A DNA stretch of 64,000 nucleotides from Gemmatimonadaceae bacterium (GTDB taxonomy: Bacteria; Gemmatimonadota; Gemmatimonadetes; Gemmatimonadales; Gemmatimonadaceae), in the NCBI GenBank assembly GCA_013813715.1, contig JACCRF010000093.1, forward strand, positions 1-64,000, given 5' to 3'. Of this stretch, positions 34,204-43,279 are shown piece after piece. A program made the position numbers and the translations under genes. The notes under the pieces were generated by a model. That model made no database searches, had not been told where the DNA came from, and saw nothing but the letters and a program-made list of their open reading frames with translations. Numbering within the stretch: the first letter of the stretch is position 1; every line of letters begins with the position of its first letter.

Positions 34204-34623
34204 TTAAGGTTCCACCGGTCGCACATTTGTGACGTAGTACTGAGTCTCGGCAAAGCACGAAGTAGGAACTCCACGGTGTTGCTCGTAAGACATCGACACC
34301 CGCTTGCCGATATGCTTCTCGAGGAGGTGGGCAACAGAATCGTCCCGCACGCTGAACCGAAAGATCTCTGGCATTGCACCCGGAAGATTCGCCATTGCCA
34401 GCTCTCCCTCCCAGGTCTTACACAACCAGCCCTTCTGCGAGAGCTTCTGCACATACCCCGCTCTGTCACCAGTGGAATAGGCGTAGTTGAGAGTGAAGCC
34501 AATCCATCCCGCCACCAGAAGCGCCGGTACGATCAAGACCAAAAGAGTTGTCAGCGGTCGCCAGTGACGCCTCTTCCACGACGGCTTGGGTGCCGTCGGC
34601 ACAGTGCTGGATGTTTCGGTCAT
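34204..34623 (-). CDS. single-pass membrane protein of unknown function
   Basis: The protein has 139 residues. A basic N-terminus (KRRHW) leads into one hydrophobic helix (about 24-46, LTTLLVLIVPALLVAGWIGFTL). The remainder is predicted outside the membrane: GDRAGYVQKLSQKGWLCKTWEGELAM, then SVRDDSV, then YEQHRGVPTSCFAETQYYV. The paired Cys residues (KGWLCKT and PTSCF) could form a disulfide. The segment GWxxKTWEGEL occurs in a widespread, uncharacterised family that I know only as hypothetical. It diverges from ispG. Confidence 0.7.
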   Translation of the reverse strand: MTETSSTVPTAPKPSWKRRHWRPLTTLLVLIVPALLVAGWIGFTLNYAYSTGDRAGYVQKLSQKGWLCKTWEGELAMANLPGAMPEIFRFSVRDDSVAHLLEKHIGKRVSMSYEQHRGVPTSCFAETQYYVTNVRPVEP

Positions 34624-34676
34624 TCAGAGCTCCCTTGCCGTAATTAGCTTTATCCTGAGATGTTCAAAGATAACAA

Positions 34677-35921
34677 GTGACTTTCAGCGCACGCAGACAG
34701 ACTCTATCTGTAACGGTTGGCGGCGTCCCGATTGGCTCAGCCCACCCGGTAGTGGTGCAGTCGATGACCAATACCGACACCGCTGACGCCGAGTCGACCG
34801 CCTTGCAGGTTGCCGCGCTCGCGGAGGCTGGCTCACAGCTTGTTCGCATCACTGTAAATAACGAGCATGCCGCTGCCGCAGTTCCAGAAATTGCCCTTAG
34901 GTTACGCGACCTGGGCGTGAGCGTGCCCCTTATCGGAGACTTCCACTACAACGGACACCTGCTGCTCGCGAATTACCCGGTATGTGCCCGTGAGCTCTCC
35001 AAGTACCGAATCAATCCTGGCAATGTCGGCAGCAAGAGACGGGACGAGAACTTCCGCATCATTGCCCGGATTGCCGCAGACAACGGCAAGCCGGTGAGGA
35101 TTGGAGTAAACTGGGGATCACTTGACCAGGACCTGCTCACCCAGATGATGGACGCAAATGCGGCGGAACCCGATCCGTTGCCTGCAAAGCACGTTTACGT
35201 GGAAGCAATGCTGGAAAGTGCGCTCCGCTCCGCCGAGCTTGCCCAGAGCTCGGGTATGCCACGGGATGGGATAATTCTCTCCGCCAAGGTCTCCGGAGTG
35301 CCGGATCTCGTCGAGGTATACCGGCGTCTTGCCGCCCGATGCGACTACCCGCTCCATCTGGGACTGACCGAGGCAGGGATGGGGTCAAAGGGTGTCATAT
35401 CGAGCACCGCGGCGCTTTCAATCCTTCTTGTGGAAGGCATCGGTGACACCATTCGCGTATCACTTACGCCGAAGCCGAAGGGCGACCGCATGGAAGAAGT
35501 ACGGGTCGCCCAGCAGATACTTCAGTCGCTCGAGCTACAACAGTTCAACCCTCAGGTCACCGCCTGTCCGGGTTGTGGCCGCACCACTTCGACATTCTTC
35601 CAGCACATGGCCGAAGACATCCAGACGTACCTGCGCGAGCAGATGCCGTCATGGCGCTCCCGCTATCCTGGCGTCACCGACCTCAAGGTCGCCGTCATGG
35701 GATGCGTCGTAAATGGGCCTGGAGAGTCGAAGCACGCCAATATCGGTATTTCACTGCCAGGGACATTCGAGGATCCTAAAGCTCCGGTATACGTGGATGG
35801 CAAGCTGCTTGTCACCCTCAAGGGTGACAGCATCGTGCCGGAATTTCTTCAAATACTGGATGACTATGTGGAGCGGCGATACTCGACACTGGCCGTCCCG
35901 ATTGAGCCGGTCCACGCCTGA
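34677..35921 (+). CDS. ispG: 4-hydroxy-3-methylbut-2-en-1-yl diphosphate synthase
   Basis: The protein has 414 residues from a GTG start. It carries the TIM barrel [33 protein letters not shown] and the C-terminal [4Fe-4S] domain with Cys in [12 protein letters not shown] and [19 protein letters not shown]. It makes HMBPP in the MEP route to isoprenoids, needed for quinone side chains and undecaprenyl phosphate. No other MEP gene is nearby. The shortness of the spacer to the divergent membrane-protein gene (53 bases) implies overlapping promoters. Confidence 0.95.
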   Translation: MTFSARRQTLSVTVGGVPIGSAHPVVVQSMTNTDTADAESTALQVAALAEAGSQLVRITVNNEHAAAAVPEIALRLRDLGVSVPLIGDFHYNGHLLLANYPVCARELSKYRINPGNVGSKRRDENFRIIARIAADNGKPVRIGVNWGSLDQDLLTQMMDANAAEPDPLPAKHVYVEAMLESALRSAELAQSSGMPRDGIILSAKVSGVPDLVEVYRRLAARCDYPLHLGLTEAGMGSKGVISSTAALSILLVEGIGDTIRVSLTPKPKGDRMEEVRVAQQILQSLELQQFNPQVTACPGCGRTTSTFFQHMAEDIQTYLREQMPSWRSRYPGVTDLKVAVMGCVVNGPGESKHANIGISLPGTFEDPKAPVYVDGKLLVTLKGDSIVPEFLQILDDYVERRYSTLAVPIEPVHA

Positions 35922-35926
35922 GCTGA

Positions 35927-36538
35927 TCAGCCCTGGGTACGATCCTCGAGCGCGCCTACCACCGTGCGCAGCTCGTCCATGATGGGTTCCTTGAAACCAG
36001 CATCTTCGAGACAGGTTAATACATCGCGATACCACTTGGTCGTCGCCGGTCTCCCGCCGATGAAGCGCGACCAGACGGAATCGGGATCGAGAGTCCTTCC
36101 AAGGTCAGCGAGAATTGAGTTAGCGTTATGGACCTTATCGGCAGCGCAGACCCACCTTGCCGATTCGTTCGCCGTTTCGATTCTCTCCAGGTAGTCCTGC
36201 TTTCGGTCGTCGGACGACAGCTCGACCCCCTTGTCGTCAACCCGCCGGTGCGTTACACACAGCACCGTCGCCAGCACGTCAGGCCCGAATTTGTCGCCGA
36301 TTCTTTGCTCGAGCATCTCACGCGTATAGCCATCGCGGAGGCAGTCCTCCACGACGTCGTGCAGAATTCCCGCAACGATCGTCTTCTCGTCCCGGTCATA
36401 GTGACTCAGGATCAGCGCGACATTGGCCGGGTGGGTGAGGTAGGGAAGCTTCGTGCCTTTTCGAACCTGCCGGTCGTGGTGCTTCGCCGCGAATGCAAAG
36501 GCGTGATTGATCGCGTCGGAATATCCAGGACTCGCCAT
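35927..36538 (-). CDS. small SpoT-like HD hydrolase (candidate (p)ppGpp hydrolase)
   Basis: The protein has 203 residues from the ATG at 36538, which overlaps the fRMsr stop by one base (TGATG). An HD domain covers residues 5-140: KHHDRQVRKGTKLPYLTHPANVALIL, then the HD with the ED pair in ILHDVVEDC (60-65), then AADKVHNANSI for the last metal ligand. This is the Rel/SpoT/MESH1 hydrolase pattern, including the Glu-Asp needed for ppGpp hydrolysis. No synthetase, TGS or ACT domain follows. It is therefore a likely stand-alone alarmone hydrolase, or a related nucleotide pyrophosphohydrolase. Confidence 0.75.
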   Translation of the reverse strand: MASPGYSDAINHAFAFAAKHHDRQVRKGTKLPYLTHPANVALILSHYDRDEKTIVAGILHDVVEDCLRDGYTREMLEQRIGDKFGPDVLATVLCVTHRRVDDKGVELSSDDRKQDYLERIETANESARWVCAADKVHNANSILADLGRTLDPDSVWSRFIGGRPATTKWYRDVLTCLEDAGFKEPIMDELRTVVGALEDRTQG

Positions 36539-37032
36539 CAGGCGGCTCCTCGAAACCATGACATCAGATCTTCCAGGCCAGCACCGTCATCCTCGTCGAA
36601 CGCGGAAATCTGGTCCGAGTCGATATCAAGCACGGCAATCAGCTCACCATCCGCTCCGAATACCGGAACAACGATCTCCGATCTCGAACGTGGATCGCAG
36701 GTGATGTGTCCAGGAAATGTCTCGATGGCGTCAACGATCACCGTGCGTTTTTCTGCCGCCGCCGTTCCACAGACTCCTTTGCCGAACGCGATGTCAAGGC
36801 AGCCCAGTGTTCCCTGATACGGGCCTATCCGCAGCGTCTGCTCAGCCTCGATGACCCTGTAGAATCCAGTCCACAGGTGACCGAACGCGTGATGGATGAG
36901 TGCGCTCATCGTCGCCATTCCGGCGATCGGGTCGTTCTCCATCCCTTCGAGAACTGACCACGCCTGACTCCTGAGCTCGGCGTATGCCTCCATTCGAGGG
37001 ATGCCACGAAGATCCAGCGTTGTCTCAGCCAT
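36538..37032 (-). CDS. msrC: GAF-domain free methionine-(R)-sulfoxide reductase
   Basis: The protein has 164 residues and a single GAF domain. The three cysteines of fRMsr are present with exact spacing: Cys78 (GTLGCLD), Cys88 (GVCGTAA) and Cys112 (ITCDPRSRSEIVVP). The +10 and +24 spacing equals E. coli Cys84/94/118. It reduces free Met-R-sulfoxide with thioredoxin and so repairs oxidised methionine in the cytoplasm. It is co-transcribed with the HD hydrolase downstream and starts nine bases after the Wzc-like gene's stop. Confidence 0.9.
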   Translation of the reverse strand: MAETTLDLRGIPRMEAYAELRSQAWSVLEGMENDPIAGMATMSALIHHAFGHLWTGFYRVIEAEQTLRIGPYQGTLGCLDIAFGKGVCGTAAAEKRTVIVDAIETFPGHITCDPRSRSEIVVPVFGADGELIAVLDIDSDQISAFDEDDGAGLEDLMSWFRGAA

Positions 37033-37041
37033 TCCTGCCAG

Positions 37042-38748
37042 CTAGTGCGTTTCCACGAGATCCGATCGGCTTGAGCGGGGCAACAATCGTGGTTGAGTTG
37101 TTTCTTCCTGTGCCTCCAGAACCGGCAGATCATCGTTCCACAGAACGAGCCCGTGAACGCGAAGGTTCATCTCGCGCAGGCTCTCTATCGCCCGGCGGAG
37201 CTGCGCAATTTTCGTGTGACCTACGCGGACGCAAAATACGATGTCCGGCCCCGGAATGATGCTTGCCGCGCCATGCCGCACGTAAGCAGTTGGCGCGGCA
37301 ATCACGGTGAGGTCGTAGTGCCGCTCCATCCTCGCGAAATCGCCGCGGATCCTCTCCGCAACCTCAGTTGATGGTGCCCCCGCCCGCCGCGTACCGCTCG
37401 GCAGCACGTCCAGCATGCGATCGCGACCGATCGACGTATGCACGATCGCGCCTGACCAATCCGCCGAGCCGGCAATAATGCCGGCAAGACCGGGATCGGA
37501 AGGGATTCTGAATACGTTCGCGACTGAGGAAGTCGTCGGGTCGACATCCACGAGCAGCGCGCTGCGTGCCTCATAGGCCGCGGCGGCGGCGATATTCGAC
37601 GCCACCGTTGCAACGATTCCTGCATCGTCTCCGGCTACCGTGACTATCGGAATGTTCGCCTCGGTAGCCGCCAGATGCAGATAGAGCGTGCGGTAGCTTT
37701 CCGAAACAACATCTATGAGTGGCGGCCCCGACACATCGGCCTGGCGTCGATTCCGTTCCGCGATGACCTCTGCCGGTTCAACAACCGCCAGCACGCGAAC
37801 TCCGCTCACCTGTTCGGCCTCACGCGTGTCGGCGACGGTGGGACGCTTGAGCTCAAGCGCGAATGCGGTGGCAAAGCCAATGGTAAGCGCGAGCACGAAC
37901 GCCGCCGCGAGCATTGCGAGCGGCGGTGCACCGACGTTGGCGAGATCACGCGCATGCGAGGCTTCACGGTCGATGCGCTCGTTAGTCGCTCTCATGCGGG
38001 CCAGCTCCTGAACGGCGATCGCGTACTCCCGCATCGAAGCGGTGCGCAAAGCGAGATATCTTGCGGTGTCTGTTCGCAGCCGTGGCGCTGGCCGTGGGGC
38101 TGGCGGTCGCAGTGCGGCAAGCTGGGATCGCGCCACGGCTCTCTTCGATTCGGCGATCGCCTGGATCGACCTGCCAATCGCGGTCGCCTTCGATGTGAGA
38201 GCGACGTATACCGGATCAACTCCGCCCACAGTGCCGAACGCATCCCTCTCCCTCTCGATCTCCACGAGTGAATCGAGCAGCTGTTGCACCTGTGGGTCGC
38301 TCCCCATCGACGCCGCCATGCCCAGCGCTCTGTACGATGCCGGAAGCGGCGCATTATCGGCGCGCTCGATAAGCCGGTTGAGCGTCGCAATGAGCTCAGC
38401 GAGGGGTGCGCGTTGCGCGATCATTTCAGGCGGAAACGTATCTGCCATCGCCACTGGCGGCGGCGTAACTGCCCTCCGGGCGGCCGCAAGCACCGAATCA
38501 GCAGTAGCCACCTGGCCAGCTGCACGGTTTCGGGCCGCAACATTCTGCGTCGAATCCGGGTGTTCTTCCAGTCTCGCTGTGACACTAACCGCCGCTTTTG
38601 TAGCCTGTCTCGGAACGAACACGAATGCGATGAGCGCGGCGACGAAAACGAATCCGCCGGTGATTCCCATGATCGCCAGCCTTCGCGAGGCGTTCCGCGA
38701 CCGGGCCGACATCCACACGTAATGCGGGCCCCCCGGTGTTCGGGTCAT
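37042..38748 (-). CDS. Wzz/Wzc-like membrane protein with degenerate ATPase domain
   Basis: The protein has 568 residues; a Met at 13 is an alternative start. Transmembrane helices at about 25-46 and 275-298 flank a mostly helical periplasmic part, the layout of polysaccharide co-polymerases. The cytoplasmic C-terminus resembles a BY-kinase/MinD fold (LLVDVDP at 399-404 is a Walker A' strand). The P-loop region (about 370-383, VAGDDAGIVATVAS) lacks the Gly-Lys-Ser/Thr, so ATP binding is probably lost. The Tyr-rich tail of Wzc is also absent. It may regulate polysaccharide chain length without kinase activity. No glycosyltransferase cluster is nearby. Confidence 0.7.
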   Translation of the reverse strand: MTRTPGGPHYVWMSARSRNASRRLAIMGITGGFVFVAALIAFVFVPRQATKAAVSVTARLEEHPDSTQNVAARNRAAGQVATADSVLAAARRAVTPPPVAMADTFPPEMIAQRAPLAELIATLNRLIERADNAPLPASYRALGMAASMGSDPQVQQLLDSLVEIERERDAFGTVGGVDPVYVALTSKATAIGRSIQAIAESKRAVARSQLAALRPPAPRPAPRLRTDTARYLALRTASMREYAIAVQELARMRATNERIDREASHARDLANVGAPPLAMLAAAFVLALTIGFATAFALELKRPTVADTREAEQVSGVRVLAVVEPAEVIAERNRRQADVSGPPLIDVVSESYRTLYLHLAATEANIPIVTVAGDDAGIVATVASNIAAAAAYEARSALLVDVDPTTSSVANVFRIPSDPGLAGIIAGSADWSGAIVHTSIGRDRMLDVLPSGTRRAGAPSTEVAERIRGDFARMERHYDLTVIAAPTAYVRHGAASIIPGPDIVFCVRVGHTKIAQLRRAIESLREMNLRVHGLVLWNDDLPVLEAQEETTQPRLLPRSSRSDLVETH

Positions 38749-38944
38749 CCGCGTTTGAGTCCACTGTTGGACACGTTTATCGGGGACATCGCTCGCTTGC
38801 TCTCCCTTGCTCCGGCTTTGACAATCAGCAGCATGGCCGAATGGTATACCCGGCAGAAGCCTCCGCTATCCCTTTGCGGTCAATTCTTCCAGTATGCAAG
38901 GTGAGCGCCTCAGCTGCTCTATCCACGTCGCCCGGACACGCGTT

Positions 38945-38977
38945 AAAAAAAACGAGAGCACCTTTCGATGCTCTCGT
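38945..38977 (-). terminator. rho-independent terminator of the cupredoxin gene
   Basis: On the minus strand ACGAGAGCA (38977-38969) pairs with TGCTCTCGT (38960-38952) across an eight-base loop and is followed by seven T residues (38951-38945). Confidence 0.9.
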
Positions 38978-39002
38978 CATACATCACATCGATCCTGCGC
39001 GC

Positions 39003-39518
39003 TTACTTAACGGTGATTGTGCCCTTCATGCCCATCGCGAGATGGGGCGTGCAATTGAAGGGATAGGCGCCGGGCTTGATGTTCGCGAGCGAGACCGTGA
39101 CCGACTCGCCGGCATTCATCTTGAGCGCGCTCGAGAGCGTGCTCATCTTCTCGGAGATGTTGGCGTCAAGCTGTGCTTGAACATCGGCCGGAATCGTCGC
39201 AGGATCGAACGAAACATTGTGCGGGCCGCCGGTGACCATCGTGAACTTGACACCATCGCCGGCCTTCGCGGTGATGTTGGCAGGCTCGAAGCGATATCCC
39301 TGCGCATCGCCGACCATCTTCACTTCATGCGTGGTGCCCGTGATCGGGGCAGCCGTGACCGCACCGCCAGCAGCAGGCGTTGCGGTGCTGGGCGCCGCAA
39401 CCGGCCCCATAGTCGTGTCAACGGCAACAGCCGTCGTATCTGCAACATTGCTATCACCGCCGGCGCACGCGCCGAGCGCGATGGCGCTTGTTACGAGCGC
39501 AATTCCACAAAAACGCAT
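39003..39518 (-). CDS. cupredoxin (plastocyanin-like) lipoprotein
   Basis: The protein has 171 residues. Lipobox LGAC is at 15-18, followed by a Thr/Ala/Pro linker (20-60) and a blue-copper domain from about 62. Type-1 copper ligands are apparent: His100 (GGPHNVSF), Cys156 and His159 (FNCTPH) and Met164 (GMKG). The C-terminal YPFNCTPHLAMGMKGTITV is closely plastocyanin/amicyanin-like. It probably carries electrons in the periplasm, anchored to the membrane. It has its own terminator and a CRP-type palindrome upstream, so it is likely a regulated single gene. Confidence 0.9.
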   Translation of the reverse strand: MRFCGIALVTSAIALGACAGGDSNVADTTAVAVDTTMGPVAAPSTATPAAGGAVTAAPITGTTHEVKMVGDAQGYRFEPANITAKAGDGVKFTMVTGGPHNVSFDPATIPADVQAQLDANISEKMSTLSSALKMNAGESVTVSLANIKPGAYPFNCTPHLAMGMKGTITVK

Positions 39519-39585
39519 TTCTGGAGGCCTCCGATGCCGTAGTGGCAGACTGGTTAGGATTCTCTTCGCGAGGGCCCTCGCGACA

Positions 39586-39603
39586 TTGTGAATTTATTCA
39601 CAA
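39586..39603 (-). promoter_or_regulatory. CRP-type palindrome upstream of cupredoxin
   Basis: TTGTGAAT-TT-ATTCACAA is a perfect eight-base-arm palindrome containing TGTGA-N6-TCACA, the consensus for CRP-type regulators. It lies 68 bases before the cupredoxin start codon. The Crp/Fnr-family protein encoded at 24595-25320 is a candidate binder. Confidence 0.6.
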
Positions 39604-39654
39604 AGCGGGCAGAAATCAACACGGCCAGTATCTCATCTCACCAGATGCGCCCGC

Positions 39655-40920
39655 CTACCGGAATCTCATGATCACATCGCGGCGGAGCTTGCTGGGGTCT
39701 CCGACGTATGCGAACCGAATTCCTTTCATGTACTTCCTCGCCACCCGCCGCACCGCCTCCGGCGTCACGCTCTTGAGCTCGTTGACGAAATTTTCAGCAC
39801 TCCGGTAGTCCCCACGGTAAAGCTCCGCCCTCGCCAGAAAATCCGCCTGCGCACCGTTGGTTTCGTTGTCGAGAAAGTACTCGGTTAGAAACTGCTGCTC
39901 CAGCCGCTTCAGCCCCTCACGGTCGAGCAGGCCTTCCTGCAGCTCCCTAACCGCGGCATGCATCAGCTTGAGCGTTGTATCTGGGGAAGCCGTCGACACG
40001 TAAAGCCCACCCGCGCTCGCCGCCCGATCAAGGAAGGGGGCATGAACGTCATACGTCAGATTCTGCCGTGTCCGGATCTCAGCAAACATTCTACCAGTGA
40101 GAACCGAAGTCGCGATCCGGAGCGCCTGGTAGTCCTCGCTGTTCGCCAGCGGCCCGCTGAAATAGCCAAGAATGTAGTTAGTCGGCAGCTGGCGCCGTTC
40201 GACCACGACTGCTGCCTCTCTTTCCGGAAGACGCGGTGGGGATGTCCAAGCGTAGTTGCCTCGCGGTAGAGTTCCGAGACTTCCACGTACTAATCGCTCG
40301 ACACGTGCCCGGTCCACGTTCCCCACGACTACGAGAAGCATCCTCGATTTGACGATCTGACCCGTGTGGTAATCCCGCAGTGCCTTTACATCGATCGCCG
40401 ACACTGACGCTTCCGTTCCGGTTACGGGAATTCCGTACGGATGTCCGGTGAATGCGATGCTGTCCGCCAGGTACTCGGCCAGCGCGTCAGGGTCATCGCG
40501 ACGTTGTCTGATTCCCGAAAGAAGCTGGGATTTGACCAGCTCGACCTCAGCCGGGTCCAACGCCGGCCGCATCAGGCGGTCGGCGAATATCGCCCACGTC
40601 GAATCGAAGACTTCCTTCGTCGCGCGAATTCCGAACATTGTCCAGTCATCCGATGCAGCTGTCTCTATCTCGCTTCCAAGCCGGGACATCTTCCGTCGCA
40701 ATGTCGTCTTCGGGTACTCCTTCGTTCCCCGATCTGAGACTTCGAGCAGGAGTGGCTCTATCCCGGCGTTCGCCGCCGTCACCTGTCTTGAGCCACCTAA
40801 CAGGTAGAGGTTGGCTGCAACAACGTTGTTTGCCGTACTCTCCCTCAGAATCACCCTCACGCCCTCCACCTCGAAGCTGGAGGTCATCGTGGTGATAGCC
40901 ATTGCAACCGCGAGCAACAT
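39655..40920 (-). CDS. M16-family peptidase, non-catalytic subunit
   Basis: The protein has 421 residues from the ATG at 40920; a TTG at 40923 is also possible. The two-lobed M16 fold is recognisable (EVEGVRVILRES, the central GHPYGIPVTGT, the C-terminal FAEIRTRQNLTYDV with Arg/Tyr that binds substrate). The zinc motif HxxEH is absent: the equivalent stretch reads GIEPLLLEVSD. It retains the 'R/Y' pair. The usual arrangement is a heterodimer with the active subunit encoded immediately upstream; the two genes overlap. Confidence 0.83.
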   Translation of the reverse strand: MLLAVAMAITTMTSSFEVEGVRVILRESTANNVVAANLYLLGGSRQVTAANAGIEPLLLEVSDRGTKEYPKTTLRRKMSRLGSEIETAASDDWTMFGIRATKEVFDSTWAIFADRLMRPALDPAEVELVKSQLLSGIRQRRDDPDALAEYLADSIAFTGHPYGIPVTGTEASVSAIDVKALRDYHTGQIVKSRMLLVVVGNVDRARVERLVRGSLGTLPRGNYAWTSPPRLPEREAAVVVERRQLPTNYILGYFSGPLANSEDYQALRIATSVLTGRMFAEIRTRQNLTYDVHAPFLDRAASAGGLYVSTASPDTTLKLMHAAVRELQEGLLDREGLKRLEQQFLTEYFLDNETNGAQADFLARAELYRGDYRSAENFVNELKSVTPEAVRRVARKYMKGIRFAYVGDPSKLRRDVIMRFR

Positions 40921-42323
40921 CAATCAGCCCCTCCGCGGGTGAGCTCGTCGGTCGTGAGTCCAAGCTGCCGTCGAACCTCCGGCGCAACTAGAACGCCAGT
41001 GATACGCGGTTTGCCGACTATATACTTGCTTGCATAGGCATGAAGATTGTCGATAGTCTGGCGCGCCATATTATCAACGTAACCCATGTAATACTCGAGG
41101 CTCGCGACACTCCACCAGAATCCAAGGGTGTGGGCAAAGCCGGATGCCCGCTCGCGATCGAAGGCGGACGTTACAGCACGGTGCGCCTTCACCGCCTCCA
41201 GCTCATCATTGTCGAAGTAGCCGGGATCATCGAACTTGTGAATCTCGGCTTCGAGGGCTGCCCTCGCCCGGCGCAAATTATCGGGCGACGTCTGCCCGCT
41301 GATCGTGATTGGTCCGACCTGATTCAACGTGTAGTAGTTGACTCCCACCGCCTGCCAGAGTCCGCTGTCCACCAGCCGCTGCTGGAACTTCGATCCTGGA
41401 TCGTTCAGCACGTCAGAGAAAACATCGGCCGCGTAGGTCGATTTGGCATCCTTCCCGACACTCGGTCCCTGCCACTGCACAAACACTGTCACCGCACCAA
41501 CGCCTGACTCGACGATCACTCCCTGGTTCTTAGTCAGCGCGGGGATAGCTGGCACTGGATCGTTGACGAAGGGATCAGTGCCCTTCGCCCAGTTTCCAAG
41601 CTCACGCTCTGCAATAGCGAAGACAGAGCCCGGATTGACATCCCCAGAGACAATCAGCACAGAATTGTTGGGCACATAGTACTTCCGCTGAATTATCCGC
41701 ATCTTCTCCGGCGACGTGCTCAGAATGACCTGGCGGTCGCCGATGATGTTTTTCCGACTGAAGTTGTCCGGGTAGAGAAGCTTGTCCATCTCGCGTGTCA
41801 GCTGGAAGAACGGACTCGATTCGTTTCTATCGTATTCGCCGATCACCACCTGGCGTTCACGCTCGAGTTCGTCCTGGCGGAACATTGGTGCCTTCAGGGC
41901 GGCCGCGAGAAACCTCACGGCGGCTCCGACGCTGTCGGCAGACACGGTCAGATAATAGTTGACCCGTTCTTCGCTGGTGGTGCCGTTGAAAACTGCGCCG
42001 AGGTCACCGGCGTGACCGACGAAGGCCTCAGGATCAGGGTACTTGGAGTTGGAGCGGAAGAACATGTGCTCATACATGTGAGCCAGGCCCGCGAACTCCG
42101 GAGTCTGTGTGAACGAGCCATTCTTCACGTTCACTTCGACAGTCGCCAGTGGCACGCCATGATTTTCCACCACTATCACTTCGAGGCCGTTGGCAAGCAC
42201 GCGGCGCTTGATGATCTTTTCGAGCTCTGCGCGCTGCGCGGAGAGAATGCCAGGCAACAGCAGCACGCCAAGAGCAACGATCAGAGTGGCGAGCCGGGTA
42301 TGACTGCGATTTCTTTGAGACAT
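40920..42323 (-). CDS. M16-family zinc metallopeptidase, catalytic subunit
   Basis: The protein has 467 residues from the ATG at 42323. A signal peptide is visible (IVALGVLLLPGILSAQ, cut near 30). The zinc motif HMYEH (82-86) is intact in EFAGLAHMYEHMFFRSN, and the downstream Glu is in TSEERVNYY. It is a periplasmic processing peptidase related to mitochondrial MPP and Bacillus YmxG-type enzymes. It starts 20 bases from the divergent murB. An upstream in-frame ATG at 42389 would run into murB and bury the signal peptide. Confidence 0.9.
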   Translation of the reverse strand: MSQRNRSHTRLATLIVALGVLLLPGILSAQRAELEKIIKRRVLANGLEVIVVENHGVPLATVEVNVKNGSFTQTPEFAGLAHMYEHMFFRSNSKYPDPEAFVGHAGDLGAVFNGTTSEERVNYYLTVSADSVGAAVRFLAAALKAPMFRQDELERERQVVIGEYDRNESSPFFQLTREMDKLLYPDNFSRKNIIGDRQVILSTSPEKMRIIQRKYYVPNNSVLIVSGDVNPGSVFAIAERELGNWAKGTDPFVNDPVPAIPALTKNQGVIVESGVGAVTVFVQWQGPSVGKDAKSTYAADVFSDVLNDPGSKFQQRLVDSGLWQAVGVNYYTLNQVGPITISGQTSPDNLRRARAALEAEIHKFDDPGYFDNDELEAVKAHRAVTSAFDRERASGFAHTLGFWWSVASLEYYMGYVDNMARQTIDNLHAYASKYIVGKPRITGVLVAPEVRRQLGLTTDELTRGGAD

Positions 42324-42343
42324 GTGGGTCAACAAGGGCCTCG

Positions 42344-43279
42344 ATGATTGATGCTTACGCAAAACTAGCTGCTCGGCTGAATGAGTCACAGCTCAGCCAT
42401 GATGAGCTACTCTCTCCATACACCACATTTCGTATTGGCGGTCCCGCCGATCTCTTCTATCGCCCCGAGACCGCTCATGACCTCGCCAGTGCCGTCTCTG
42501 CCGCGCGTGAGCTCGGTGTGTCGTGGTTCGTTCTTGGACTCGGTGCCAACATCCTGATTGGCGACAAAGGTTTTCGCGGACTCGTAATCCGCAATCAGGC
42601 GAGTCATTTCCAGTTCTTCGATGACGGAAGGCTCTGGGTCGAGAGTGGATGTATCGTGGCAGATATCATTCCCGAAGCTGTCGAACGCGGATGGTCCGGC
42701 CTCGAGCATTATGTCGGCATCCCAAGCACGATGGGCGGAGCTGTCTGGCAGAATCTCCATTTCCTCGAGCCCGAGCCGGAGAGAAAGCGCACAATGTTCA
42801 TCGCCGATGTGTTCGAGTCCTGCGAGCTTCTCACCGAAGAGGGCGAACAAAGAACCGTCGACAAGAACTATATGGAATTCGGCTACGACACGAGCATTCT
42901 GCACAAGCGGCGTGATGTAGCGCTTGCGGTGACCTTCAGGCTGGAACGTGGGGACACCGCCGCGATGCACCGCATCATGCAGGAGAACCTGAGTTGGCGC
43001 GGCGCACGGCATCCGTGGCTCCAGTTTCATCCGAGTGCCGGCTCCATCTTCAAAAAGATCGAGGGCATGGGGGCAGGACGTCTCATCGACCAGTGCGGGC
43101 TGAAAGGCCATCGTAATGGCGGCGCGCAGATTTCTCACATTCACGCCAATATCATGGTGAATCTGGGCAAGGCAACCGCTCGCGATGTCCGGGATCTGAT
43201 CACCATGGCGCAGGATACGGTAGAAGCGAAGTTCGGTGTCCGCCTGGAACCCGAAATCGGGTTCGTGGGGGAGTTCTAA
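42344..43279 (+). CDS. murB: UDP-N-acetylenolpyruvoylglucosamine reductase
   Basis: The protein has 311 residues. FAD-binding segments FRIGGPADLFYRP and VLGLGANILIGDKGFRGLVI are typical. GIPSTMGGAVWQN binds the substrate, the catalytic Ser is in HPSAGSIFKK (Ser234), and the Glu is in LEPEIGFVG at the end. It makes UDP-MurNAc for peptidoglycan. The long insert of E. coli-type MurB is absent, so it is the shorter type II form. It overlaps the stop of the ABC-F gene by four bases and diverges closely from the M16 pair. Confidence 0.94.
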   Translation: MIDAYAKLAARLNESQLSHDELLSPYTTFRIGGPADLFYRPETAHDLASAVSAARELGVSWFVLGLGANILIGDKGFRGLVIRNQASHFQFFDDGRLWVESGCIVADIIPEAVERGWSGLEHYVGIPSTMGGAVWQNLHFLEPEPERKRTMFIADVFESCELLTEEGEQRTVDKNYMEFGYDTSILHKRRDVALAVTFRLERGDTAAMHRIMQENLSWRGARHPWLQFHPSAGSIFKKIEGMGAGRLIDQCGLKGHRNGGAQISHIHANIMVNLGKATARDVRDLITMAQDTVEAKFGVRLEPEIGFVGEF

